Position numbers and translations under genes: made by a program
Source of the DNA: JBJKSO01 sp046703825
GTDB taxonomy: Bacteria; Chloroflexota; Dormibacteria; Aeolococcales; Bog-877
NCBI GenBank assembly: GCA_046703825.1
Contig: JBJKSO010000075.1
Coordinates: 27,059 to 91,058 of the forward strand
DNA length: 64,000 bases
Direction: 5' to 3'
Part shown: piece by piece, positions 16,269-24,837 of the stretch
How the letters are laid out: the number at the start of each line of letters is the position of its first letter
How positions within the stretch are numbered: the stretch's first letter is position 1
The notes under the pieces: generated by a model
Told to the model about the DNA's origin: nothing
The model's database searches: none
What the model saw: only the letters and a program-made list of their open reading frames with translations

Positions 16269-18559
16269 GGGAAGTCCGGCCGCTGCCCCCTCCCGGCCGG
16301 GAATGGCTGGGCGCCCGGGCCGTTGCCGCGTTGGATGGCAGCGGCGACATCGGTCGGATTGTCAACCGGGTACGGCAGGGAGGCGACGCCGCTCTGCGAG
16401 AGCTGACATTGGGGCTAGACGGCGTCGAGATCACCAGCCCGCGGGTGGCCGGCTCGGAGATCGATTTCGCCTGGAGCCGACTGCCGGCGGAAGACCAGGC
16501 GGCACTGCGCGGCGCCGCTGAGCGTATCGCCGCGGTGGCGATGGGCCAGCGCTTCTCGGAGGAGGAGTCGACGCCAGCCCGCGGCCTCAGGGTCTGGCGG
16601 GAGTGGCGTCCACTGCAAAGGGTTGGGCTCTACGTTCCCGGTGGGAGAGCTCCCTACCCCTCCTCGGTCCTCATGCTGGCGGTGCCGGCAAGTGTTGCCG
16701 GTTGTCGGGAGATCGTGCTGTGCTCTCCACCGGGCTCGGACGGCCGCGTTAACCCCCTCGTCCTGGCGGCCGCGCACATCGCTGGCGTCACTGAGGTCTA
16801 CGCGATGGGAGGCGCCCAGGCCATCGCGGCGTTGGCGTACGGGACAGAGAGCGTGGCCCCAGTGGAGAAGATCTTTGGCCCCGGCAACCGCCACGTTACG
16901 GCGGCGAAGCGGTTGGTATCGAGCGACGTAGCCATCGACATGCCCGCGGGCCCTTCGGAAGTGGCGTTGATCTCGGACGGTTGCGCACCCCCACAGTGGC
17001 TGGCGGCCGATCTAGACGCGCAGAGCGAGCACGCTCCCGATGCCATAGGCGTGTTGGTGTCCACCAACCTCGGCCACGCGGAGGCGGTGAGCCAGCTGGT
17101 CCTCCGACCGGACCAAGTGGCGATTTTCCTCGCCCCAAGCCTTCCCGCTGCGGTCGAATTCGTCAATGGCTTCGGCCCCGAGCACCTCATCTTGGCCTGC
17201 CGCAATCCAGAGGATTTGCTCGCCGATGTGCGGAGCGTCGGCTCGGTTTTCCTGGGATCCGGTGCCCCGGCCGCCGCCGGTGACTACGCCACCGGCGCCA
17301 CTCACGTGCTGCCAACCGGCGGTGCGTCGCGCAGCTTCAGCGCATTGGGGCTGGACGCTTTTGGGCACACCATCCAGGTCCAGGCTATTACCCCCCTCGG
17401 GCTGCAGGGCCTCGCGCCAATCGCGGTTGGCCTGGCCGCCGCCGAGGGGTTTGTGGACCACGCTCGCTCGGTGTCAATTCGCCTTCGGCCACCCGACAGC
17501 GAGCCCACCCCGAGTCCGCTTCCGCGCCTTGGGGTCCGCAACCTCGATCCGTACGAATGGGAGCCCTCCAGCGCGGCCGTGGCCCGCCGCGCCGGCATCC
17601 GCGAAAAGGACGTAGTCCGATTCGACACCAATACCAGCTGGTGGGAGCTGGTCAGTAGCAGCGAGATAGCGGAGCTGGAGCTCGCGGAATACCCTGACTC
17701 CGGCTACGAGGCGCTGGTCCGCCGCATTCAAGACTACGTTGGCGTGCCCGGCACCGCGGTCACGGTGGGCGCGGGAGCCGACGAACTCTTGGACCTAATC
17801 GCCCGCACTTTCGTGGGCCGTAACCATCCAGTAGTGGTCCCCGCCCCCAGCTACCCCATGTTCCGATTGGTGGCCCGCGCAGCCGGCGCCGACGTGATCG
17901 AGGTCCCTGCAGATGATCAGGGCGAACTGGCCAGGCGGTCAGCGCGGGCTCAGGTGACCTTCCTGTGCAACCCCAACAACCCCACCGGAACGGCGGTTTC
18001 CAACCAATTCATCGCCGAGTTGGCCGAGACGACGCCGGGACTGGTGGTGGTTGATGAGGCGTACTTCGAGTTCTACGGCACCAGCTCCGCGGGCATGGTC
18101 GTTGCTCATCCCAACCTCGTTGTGGTGCGCACCCTGAGTAAGGCGTTTGGCCTTGCCAGTGCCCGGGTCGGCTACTCGGTCTCCTCGCCAGACGTCGGAT
18201 CAGCCCTGGCCCGGCTGCGCGCCCCCGCGAGTGTGGCTGCCACCTCATCCGCACTTGCCTGCCTCGCACTCGCGAGAGCGGATCTCATGCGGTCTCGGGT
18301 CCGCGAGTTGAGGGCGGCGCGAACCGAATTGGCCGACCGGATTCTGCAACTGGGGATCCCCGTGCGCACAACAGACACCAACTTTCTGCTGGTCGGCACG
18401 ACACCTGGACGGGTCCAACGGCTGCTTCGCAAGGGACTGGTCGTGCGGACTCTCGCCGCCGACTCCGGGCTAGGGGACTGGATGCGGGTAACGGTGAGGT
18501 CGGTGTCTGAAAACACCCGCCTTCTGGACGCGCTGGCCGAGGACCGAGATGCAACCTGA
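16265..18559 (+). CDS. HisD-HisC fusion: histidinol dehydrogenase joined to histidinol-phosphate aminotransferase
   Basis: A single 764-residue frame. Residues 1 to about 405 are HisD (oxidises histidinol to histidine): YVPGGRAPYPSSVLM, the QSEH zinc element (AQSEHAPDA), GPEH with the catalytic Glu-His pair, and GDYATGATHVLPTGG. A Pro-rich linker (PPDSEPTPSPLPRLG) leads into HisC (PLP transamination of imidazole-acetol phosphate) from about residue 422: NPNNPTGT, VDEAYFEF and the PLP lysine in TLSKAFGLASARVGY near residue 625. No stop interrupts the junction. TTG start at 16265 overlaps the hisG stop (TTGA); hisB overlaps the end by 11 bp. The two steps are not consecutive in the pathway (seventh, then ninth/tenth), separated by the phosphatase. 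Confidence 0.93.
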   Translation: MREVRPLPPPGREWLGARAVAALDGSGDIGRIVNRVRQGGDAALRELTLGLDGVEITSPRVAGSEIDFAWSRLPAEDQAALRGAAERIAAVAMGQRFSEEESTPARGLRVWREWRPLQRVGLYVPGGRAPYPSSVLMLAVPASVAGCREIVLCSPPGSDGRVNPLVLAAAHIAGVTEVYAMGGAQAIAALAYGTESVAPVEKIFGPGNRHVTAAKRLVSSDVAIDMPAGPSEVALISDGCAPPQWLAADLDAQSEHAPDAIGVLVSTNLGHAEAVSQLVLRPDQVAIFLAPSLPAAVEFVNGFGPEHLILACRNPEDLLADVRSVGSVFLGSGAPAAAGDYATGATHVLPTGGASRSFSALGLDAFGHTIQVQAITPLGLQGLAPIAVGLAAAEGFVDHARSVSIRLRPPDSEPTPSPLPRLGVRNLDPYEWEPSSAAVARRAGIREKDVVRFDTNTSWWELVSSSEIAELELAEYPDSGYEALVRRIQDYVGVPGTAVTVGAGADELLDLIARTFVGRNHPVVVPAPSYPMFRLVARAAGADVIEVPADDQGELARRSARAQVTFLCNPNNPTGTAVSNQFIAELAETTPGLVVVDEAYFEFYGTSSAGMVVAHPNLVVVRTLSKAFGLASARVGYSVSSPDVGSALARLRAPASVAATSSALACLALARADLMRSRVRELRAARTELADRILQLGIPVRTTDTNFLLVGTTPGRVQRLLRKGLVVRTLAADSGLGDWMRVTVRSVSENTRLLDALAEDRDAT

Positions 18560-19142
18560 CCGCCGGGCGGAGGTCAGGCGGCGGACCAAAGAGTCCGAGG
18601 TTTCGGCCCGGTTGGTGCTCGACGGTCGGGCCCAGGCTTTGGTCCGCACCGGTATCGGCCTGCTGGATCATCTGCTCGAGTCGCTGGCGGTCCACGCCGG
18701 CTTCGACCTCGAGTTGCAGGCCCAGGGAGATCTCCACGTCGATGCGCACCACACGACGGAAGACGTGGCGATAGTGCTGGGACAGGCGCTGGCCCAGGCG
18801 CTGGCGTCGGGGCCAGCGCCTGAGCGCTTCGGCGACGCCACCGTGCCCATGGACGAGAGCCTGGCGTCGGCGGCCGTCGACTGCTCCGGCCGCGGTGTGG
18901 CCGTACTGAACCTGGACCTTCCCGGGCCCGGCGACGGCACCGTCCCGACCTCCCTCTTCGAACACTTCTTCGACAGCCTGGCTCGCTCCAGTGGGGTCAA
19001 TCTTCACCTGGCCGCCGGTGGCCGGGATCGCCACCATGTCCTGGAGGCGACATTCAAAGCTTTGGCCCGCGCTCTGCGCCAGGCGGTGCGCGTTGACGAC
19101 AGCGTGCAGCCCCGACCGACTAGCACCAAAGAGCTGCCGTGA
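18549..19142 (+). CDS. hisB: HisB, imidazoleglycerol-phosphate dehydratase (monofunctional)
   Basis: 197 residues, the usual size of the dehydratase without a phosphatase domain. The manganese-binding repeats are present: DAHHTTEDVAI and HHVLEATFKALARAL, with a DHLLESLAVHAGF start element and PMDESLASAAVD. ATG start at 18549 inside the end of hisDC; the stop overlaps the hisH GTG by four bases. The phosphatase step is supplied by the PHP gene in the leftward arm. Confidence 0.94.
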   Translation: MQPDRRAEVRRRTKESEVSARLVLDGRAQALVRTGIGLLDHLLESLAVHAGFDLELQAQGDLHVDAHHTTEDVAIVLGQALAQALASGPAPERFGDATVPMDESLASAAVDCSGRGVAVLNLDLPGPGDGTVPTSLFEHFFDSLARSSGVNLHLAAGGRDRHHVLEATFKALARALRQAVRVDDSVQPRPTSTKELP

Positions 19143-19744
19143 TCGGACTGGTGCAGCACCGGGTCGGCAATGTGGCGAGCGTCGCCCATGCCCTGGACCG
19201 ACTGGGAGAGCCCTGGCTCTACGTTCGGCGCCCGGCCCAGCTGCGCCTAGTGGACGCCGTGATCATGCCCGGAGTCGGGGCGGCCCGGGCCGCCATTGCC
19301 GAGCTGAGGGTCAACGACATGGACTCGGCCCTGCTGGAATTCATCTCGGGCGGCCGTCCCTATCTGGGGATCTGTCTTGGACTCCAGATCCTCTTCGCTG
19401 CCAGCCAGGAGGGCTCCGCACCGGGGCTGGGCGTGATCGCAGGCGATGTCCGGCGCCTCCCCTCGGCGGCGAAGGTTCCCCACGTTGGCTGGAACACAAT
19501 CGAGGCCTCGCCTGCCAGCTCGCTGCTGGCGGGGATGGACGGAGTCGCCTTCTACTTTGCCCACTCTTTCGCGGCGGTGCCAGCGCAGGCGGCGGTGGTG
19601 GCGGCTACGACGCGGCACGGCTTGCCCTTTGTGAGCGCAGTAGAACAGGGCAGCCTCTTCGGCGTTCAGTTCCACCCCGAGCGTAGCGGCCAGGCGGGCG
19701 CCCGGCTTTTGGCGCGCTTCTCGCAGCTGGTCAGGGCCGCCTGA
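19139..19744 (+). CDS. hisH: HisH, glutaminase subunit of imidazoleglycerol-phosphate synthase
   Basis: 201-residue class I glutamine amidotransferase that supplies ammonia to HisF. The nucleophile elbow GICLGLQ and the catalytic FHPE dyad are intact. The start MPGVGAARAA segment corresponds to the conserved PGVG loop of HisH. The GTG at 19139 overlaps the hisB stop. It ends one base before the hisF ATG, consistent with stoichiometric production of the HisF-HisH complex. Confidence 0.94.
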   Translation: MIGLVQHRVGNVASVAHALDRLGEPWLYVRRPAQLRLVDAVIMPGVGAARAAIAELRVNDMDSALLEFISGGRPYLGICLGLQILFAASQEGSAPGLGVIAGDVRRLPSAAKVPHVGWNTIEASPASSLLAGMDGVAFYFAHSFAAVPAQAAVVAATTRHGLPFVSAVEQGSLFGVQFHPERSGQAGARLLARFSQLVRAA

Positions 19745-19745
19745 C

Positions 19746-20501
19746 ATGGTGTTCAAACGCGTCATCCCGTGCCTCGACGTAGCGTGCGGGCGAGTGGTCA
19801 AGGGCAGGCGGTTCCGTGAGCTTTCGGACCAGGGGGACCCCGCGGCCATGGCCCGCCGCTACGCCGACGAGGGTGCGGACGAGCTCGTGCTGTTGGAGAT
19901 TGACGCCACCCCAGAAGGCAGGCGAACCACCCTGCAACTGGTCGAGAAGGTGGCGCGGGAGCTGCCCATCCCCTTCACGGTCGGCGGAGGGGTGCGCACC
20001 ACCGAGGACTTCACCCGGATCGTGCAGGCGGGAGCCGACAAAGTCAGCATCCAAACCGCAGCGGTGCGGGACCCTCAGCTGATCGCCGCAGCGGCGCAGC
20101 GCTTCGGGTCGCAGTGTGTGGTGGTCGCCATCGACGCCCGCCGCACCCCTGCGGGCTGGGAAGTGCTCATCGGGGGGGCCAGGGAAGAAACTCGGCTGGA
20201 AGCGGTGTCGTTTGCAGCCCGCGCCGCCAGCCTGGGAGCGGGCGAGATCCTGCTCACGAGCGTCGACGCCGACGGTGTGCGGCACGGCTACGACCTGGCG
20301 CTCACCCGGGCGGTGGCAGCGGCGGTACCTGTACCAGTGATCGCCTCTGGAGGGGCCGGGGGACCCGCTGATCTGGCCACGGTGCTCACGACGGGCGGAG
20401 CCGACGCAGCACTGGTAGCGTCAATCGTCCACGATGGAACCTGGTCCATCGCAGGCCTGAAAGGCGCCCTGCTGGCCTTGGGTATCGGCGTGCGACCGTG
20501 A
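19746..20501 (+). CDS. hisF: HisF, cyclase subunit of imidazoleglycerol-phosphate synthase
   Basis: 251-residue TIM barrel that cyclises PRFAR with ammonia to imidazoleglycerol phosphate and AICAR. Catalytic Asp11 in VIPCLDV and the second acid in VVVAIDARR are present. Phosphate loops PFTVGGGVRT and IASGGAGGPADL are clear. KVSIQTAAV replaces the common KVSINSAAV, a mild substitution. ATG start at 19746. The stop overlaps the hisIE GTG by four bases. Confidence 0.95.
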   Translation: MVFKRVIPCLDVACGRVVKGRRFRELSDQGDPAAMARRYADEGADELVLLEIDATPEGRRTTLQLVEKVARELPIPFTVGGGVRTTEDFTRIVQAGADKVSIQTAAVRDPQLIAAAAQRFGSQCVVVAIDARRTPAGWEVLIGGAREETRLEAVSFAARAASLGAGEILLTSVDADGVRHGYDLALTRAVAAAVPVPVIASGGAGGPADLATVLTTGGADAALVASIVHDGTWSIAGLKGALLALGIGVRP

Positions 20502-21118
20502 GCTCCGCCACTCTCCCCGACCTGCACTTCGACGCTCAGGGACTGATACCGGCCGTGGTTCAGGAGGTCACCACCGGCACCGTGCTCATGGTGGCCTACA
20601 TGAATCGGGACGCCCTCGAGCTGACCGTGAGCACTGGCGAAGTACACTTCTGGAGCCGCCAACGCCGAAAAATCTGGCACAAGGGCGAGACCTCTGGGGC
20701 CACTCTGCTGGTGCGGGAGCTGCAGGCGGACTGCGACTCAGATGTGCTGCTGGTGGGAGTGATTGCCACCGGTCCGGCCTGCCATCTCGGCCACCCCTCA
20801 TGCTTCCGGGATCCCGTGACCACCCTTGGCCGCCTTGACGCAGTGTTAGCCGACCGTCGGCTGCTCCGCCCACCTGCGTCGCACACCACCGAACTTCTGA
20901 ACGGCGGCCCGCCATTGGCGGCTCGCAAGGTTGGGGAGGAGGCGGCCGAGACCCTGGTGGCGGCGCTGTCAGAGTCCCCGGAGCGGCTCCAGGCTGAAGT
21001 GGCAGACCTTTGGTACCACGCGGCGGTTCTCCTGCTCAGCCGGGGGCTGCAGCTGCACGATCTTCTGGCGGAACTCGACCGCAGACTCCCCCCGGCTGGG
21101 GTGGTCAGCCCCACCTGA
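20498..21118 (+). CDS. hisI: HisIE, bifunctional PR-AMP cyclohydrolase / PR-ATP pyrophosphatase
   Basis: 206 residues with HisI first: AYMNRDALELT, HFWSRQRRKIWHKGETSG, the magnesium-binding DCDSD and the zinc cysteines in PACHLGHPSCF. HisE occupies the C-terminal ~85 residues: KVGEEAAETLVAAL and ADLWYHAAVLL, the all-alpha NTP-pyrophosphohydrolase signature. These catalyse steps two and three. GTG start at 20498. It is the last gene of the rightward histidine arm; the next 519 bp are gene-free. Confidence 0.95.
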   Translation: MSSATLPDLHFDAQGLIPAVVQEVTTGTVLMVAYMNRDALELTVSTGEVHFWSRQRRKIWHKGETSGATLLVRELQADCDSDVLLVGVIATGPACHLGHPSCFRDPVTTLGRLDAVLADRRLLRPPASHTTELLNGGPPLAARKVGEEAAETLVAALSESPERLQAEVADLWYHAAVLLLSRGLQLHDLLAELDRRLPPAGVVSPT

Positions 21119-21637
21119 TCGTCGCCAATGGGACGAGCAGGGCAAGTAGCGCCGCGGCGGCCCGGGCAGCGATCTCCGTCCAACCACCGTTCAACGCGCA
21201 CCGCGGCCGCGGCCGGCCTCTTTAACGGTAGCTGGAGCAGGGTGATTTGGGTCTCGCCGAGGCCTCTTCAAGATGTTGGTCTGACTGACTGGCCCAGCGC
21301 GGTGGTGGTGCTCACCGCCCCTTGCTGAGTGGACGGTCAGGTCCGAGAATCGCATGGGAGTGGTTACGTCGGGTCTCTGGGCCGGTGCCTGCCGCTGAGC
21401 TCGTGCTTCGTCGTGATGCAGATCGGGTTGCTCAGACCGAGGGCCAGCAGCGTCTCACATTGAACGTAGAGCGTCGCTGCCGCGTACCCAGGGGGGCCGG
21501 GTGGTCTTGGCGGGTCCTGACCTCCCCTGAGGCTATCCGGTCCCACTCACCCAAGAACACGCACCGCCGGGTGCCGATCCTGAGCTCGCCGACCGAACTC
21601 CCCGCGCGCAGCCTTCGGCCGGCGCACAGCCCGACTC
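21119..21637. other. 519-bp stretch without a supportable gene
   Basis: Follows the his operon and ends at the 3' end of a leftward gene. The open frames present lack domains, credible starts and ribosome sites. No hairpin followed by a T-run was found to mark the operon terminator. Confidence 0.5.
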
Positions 21638-22309
21638 TTAGGACAGGTCTTTGTCCTCCATTTCCCAAGCGTGGTCCATGGTGTGGTAGGCGGTGTGCCG
21701 AATCAGGTAGCGGAGCGGCCAGGTTCGAGCAATGCGATCGTCGTTGTTGAAAGTCCGAATAGCGGCGCAGTAGGCCTCGTGATAGGCGGCGAGGACGCCA
21801 TCATCCGGAAGGGGGGCGTCCGCACCAGAGGCTGGCACGCCTACCTTCTTCCCCCAGTCCTGCTCGACACGGAGAACATGGCCCACGATTTCGTCGCGAC
21901 TGCGGCCGCCCCCTCTCGGCCCCTTGCGCAGGTCGGCCGAAACACGATTGCGGACATCATCGAAGAAGGTCCAGCAGCCGCGCATGAGAATGAGCAGCCG
22001 CTCCATCTCATCGCCAGACATGCGTTGCCGGTCCAGGCTGCAAAAGGCGAACGAGATCCCCCAGAAGTCGGTGGATCCAACCCCTGCGTAGCGCTCGGTC
22101 ACGTCGAGTCCTTGCGCGGAGGCGAACTCGCCAGCGAGTCCAGCCAACGCCGCGACCTTGGCGTAGCGGCGACGGTACGACTCCAGCGCCTCCAGGGCTG
22201 CCTCGGCGGTTCTGCCGCCGCGCTCCAGGCCGGGCCAGTCGAGCGCCACCGCGACGACGCGCCTCTGCTTGGGCCCGACTTCGAGGACAACTCGCAGACC
22301 GTTGGGCAT
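21638..22309 (-). CDS. DinB-superfamily-like protein of unknown function
   Basis: 223 residues from the ATG at 22309. The first ~50 residues (RRVVAVALDWPGLERGG followed by a Glu/Ala-rich helix) resemble a small HicB-like alpha/beta unit. The remainder is helical and ends with a His-rich helix (IRHTAYHTMDHAWEMED), the pattern of DinB/maleylpyruvate-isomerase-like four-helix bundles that bind a divalent metal through three His. The enzyme activity is unknown. It is 23 bp downstream of the toroid-fold gene on the same strand, probably one transcript. Confidence 0.6.
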   Translation of the reverse strand: MPNGLRVVLEVGPKQRRVVAVALDWPGLERGGRTAEAALEALESYRRRYAKVAALAGLAGEFASAQGLDVTERYAGVGSTDFWGISFAFCSLDRQRMSGDEMERLLILMRGCWTFFDDVRNRVSADLRKGPRGGGRSRDEIVGHVLRVEQDWGKKVGVPASGADAPLPDDGVLAAYHEAYCAAIRTFNNDDRIARTWPLRYLIRHTAYHTMDHAWEMEDKDLS

Positions 22310-22332
22310 CTCTGCTCCGGTTCCAGGTAGCG

Positions 22333-23358
22333 CTATTGGGTGGCCGATCCCGCCTTTGGAAGCCTAGCTGGTGCCGACCTGGTGCCCGCGAGCCGGCCGC
22401 CCCACCGCAGGACTCGCATGGCGCGGAAGGTGTTCCAGCGGCTCGGCCTTCCTTCGCCCTCGTCCATAGCGAAGTGAAGCCGCCCCGGATGAGGGTTCTC
22501 CAGGTCCCACCGGCCATCTGGGCCACGCTTCGACTCGACCAGGTCTAGCGCCCCCGCCAGCCGGTGGTCGGGGCGGACCTTCGCCGCCCGCAGGTAGTCC
22601 AGCCCGCGCAGCACGTCGTAGTGCCAGAAGGTCGGAAATGAGAACTTGGTCCACTCCTGGTCGATCAGCTCACCGGTCGACTGCCGGCGGAGCATTTTCC
22701 GCGCGAGCAGGTACTCCTCCCCGCGCTCGCGAGCAGTCGTCACGCTGCGCGAGCCACCGGTCGCCCGCTCGTAGTCCAGCAGGCCGGTCAGGACTTCGAT
22801 GGTGGTGTGAAAAGAGCCACGGACAGAGCCGTTCTCCTGTTCGCAGTTCCAGCCGCCGTCGGTCATCTGCTCGTCCAGCAGCCGCTCGACTACCGGTCCC
22901 ACCTCCTGGCCGAAGTAGGCACCGAGCGACACCGTCCGGCCGTTGATGCAGGGCTCCACCTCCCCGGAGAAGAAGGGTTCGCCGTCGTGCTCCCAACGAC
23001 ACTTTTCCCGCACCAGCTGGACCGCGCGCCTCGCGGGAGCGCTCTCGGCATCCAGCCCGAAGTCACGCAGGAGCGTCAGGCTCCAGGCGGTGGAGGTCCA
23101 CTGGGGGAACAGCGTGCCCCTGCGCTCCGGGGGTAGTGACGACCACCAGTCCGCCGCCTCGGGGGAGGGGAACTCGGGCGCCTCGCCCTCCCACTGACCG
23201 TCGGGGCGCTGCAGAGCAAGCAGGCGCGCGCCCCAGCCCGAGCTGGCCACGCACGCGCGCTCCCGGGCCGCCTCCCGATCGGATGCGTCCAGCAGATCGC
23301 GCATCACCTGCCAGCGGATCGCCGGGTCGGATTCCAAGAGCCAGCCGACCACGTCCAT
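22333..23358 (-). CDS. Alpha/alpha-toroid (terpene-cyclase/prenyltransferase-like) protein
   Basis: 341 residues, ATG at 23358. Several QW-like turns recur: LLALQRPDGQWEG, QMTDGGWNCE, KRGPDGRWDLE, the pattern of the (alpha/alpha)6 barrel found in squalene-cyclase and prenyltransferase relatives. The DxDD of class II cyclases is not seen, so terpene cyclisation is not supported. EKCRWEHDGEPFFSGEVEPCINGRT carries a conserved-looking Cys-x-N core. The N-terminal ~70 residues (WLLESDPAIRWQVMRDLL) match the usual start of a common but uncharacterised bacterial family. Function unknown. Confidence 0.65.
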   Translation of the reverse strand: MDVVGWLLESDPAIRWQVMRDLLDASDREAARERACVASSGWGARLLALQRPDGQWEGEAPEFPSPEAADWWSSLPPERRGTLFPQWTSTAWSLTLLRDFGLDAESAPARRAVQLVREKCRWEHDGEPFFSGEVEPCINGRTVSLGAYFGQEVGPVVERLLDEQMTDGGWNCEQENGSVRGSFHTTIEVLTGLLDYERATGGSRSVTTARERGEEYLLARKMLRRQSTGELIDQEWTKFSFPTFWHYDVLRGLDYLRAAKVRPDHRLAGALDLVESKRGPDGRWDLENPHPGRLHFAMDEGEGRPSRWNTFRAMRVLRWGGRLAGTRSAPARLPKAGSATQ

Positions 23359-23483
23359 GCTGGTCCTCCGATGCGCTGGGCGACGGTGATTGTGGCACCT
23401 TGAGGTGGCAGACGGGCGTCGGCTTTGCCGTTGGCCTAGGGTCGCGCCGGCTGGTAGGCCCAGAGGGCGGGCTGCCGGGTCGC

Positions 23484-24406
23484 TTAGGTGGAGTCAATCG
23501 CGCGCCGAGCCACGGCGTCGATGTCGCGTAGGTGATGCTCACCCTCGTGCATCACCTGCCGTACCAGCCACCGCGCGCTGCGGTGCTCCCCGGGCATGCG
23601 GCGGCCGGTGCGCTTCCAGCCGGATTGGGGGGGACTGCCGATGCCTCGGCGCAGAACCCCTCTGCCGCGAAGGGGAGCTGGGCCAGGAGCTCGGCGGGCG
23701 AGCGTCGGTTGTAGCCGAAGCGCTCCACTCGCAGGTCGTTGAACACCGGTTCCAGCAGAGGTGTCTGCTCATGCTGGATTCGGTGAAGACGAATCGTGCA
23801 GGCGCGGTAGACATCATCCATGTGACCCAGATACTCCAGCACCGACCACACTTCTGGCGCCGGACGGATGCGCAGCGCCGCCTCGGGCACCGATCCAATC
23901 GCACGCCGGAAGCGAGCGGGATGGGTCCGGATCGCTGCCAGAGCTTGCTGCTCGCTGTGCTCGGCGTACCGGAAATCACAGAAGGTGCAGACGTGGTCCT
24001 CGGTGGGCCAGGGAGGTACGCCTGGAGTGCTGACTCCGAGTGGTTCGCGGCGCTGGGTCAGCTCGTAGACGTTTCCGTCGGGGGCGCGGAAGTGGGCCCA
24101 CGCGGTTCCCGAAGGTTGATCTAAGGTCGGCTGGCTGAGCGGCTCCGCGCCCCAGCCGGCCAAGCGTCCAAAGACTTCTGCGAGATCATCCACCAAGAAG
24201 CCCACCACCGGACCGGTCGCGAAATGCTGGTGGCGGGGGTCGTCGGCACCAAAGAGCTCGACGCCGCTGCCGTCGGGCAGCTGGAAGACAACGAAGTCAG
24301 GACGATCCAGTACCGGCTCTGCTCCGAAGAGTCGCCGGCAGAAGTCTCGCATCGCGACCAAGCTTTCGGTTCGGATCCCGACCCAGCCCAGCCCTCGCGC
24401 CTTCAT
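23484..24406 (-). pseudogene. VOC (glyoxalase-fold) plus DinB-like two-domain protein, interrupted by a frameshift
   Basis: From the ATG at 24406 the first ~120 residues form a VOC/glyoxalase module (GWVGIRTESLVAMRDFC ... AHFRAPDGNVYEL). A DinB-type helical bundle follows from about residue 140 (VWSVLEYLGHMDDVYRAC). The original frame ends at 23552 with low-complexity sequence. A neighbouring frame carries the missing DinB C-terminus, including VRQVMHEGEHHLRDID, and stops at 23484. The switch point coincides with a seven-base homopolymer (G7 on the plus strand, 23627-23633); one extra base there would restore a single frame of about 306 residues. A sequencing or assembly indel is as likely as a real mutation. 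Role unknown. Confidence 0.7.
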
Positions 24407-24837
24407 CGTCGTCCCTCATCTGCACCCGCCACCGCTCCTCCGGAACCGCTCGTTCGACAAGCATCCCATCGCGTCTCCTCCACAGCCACCTACGCGGCGG
24501 TCTAGCAGAACGGTTAGAGGCCGCGACCGATGGCGCAGCGCGGCCAGTCCCCTGGTCCCGGGCGCCTGGAGAGCCGATCCGTAGCTCTGCCGTCGTCGAG
24601 CCGCCGACTGCTTGGTGCGCATGACCAACCCCCCCATGTGCGGCAGCGATCGGCCCATCACGAGGGAAAGACGGCCGTCCATCAGTGACTCATCTTCTGG
24701 CGCGATCCGAGGGCGGTTGCTGAAGCCACCGGCCGCAAGGTGCGCTCGCTAAGCGAGGTCGACCGGGAACTGATGCCCTTCAACCTCGCAAGCCGAAGGG
24801 GGATCTCCTCCCACCGAGGACTGGCGCGGCGTGAGGG
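24407..24837. other. 431-bp stretch without a supportable gene
   Basis: Lies between the starts and ends of two leftward genes. A plus-strand frame open from 24689 to 24841 has reasonable residue composition (it includes DPRAVAEATGRKVRSL) but no start codon context and no family I recognise. It may be a remnant. Confidence 0.45.

Noticed and set aside
23627..23633. Programmed frameshift in the VOC-DinB gene
   Set aside because: No shifty heptamer with a downstream stimulatory structure was evident; a homopolymer indel is the simpler explanation.
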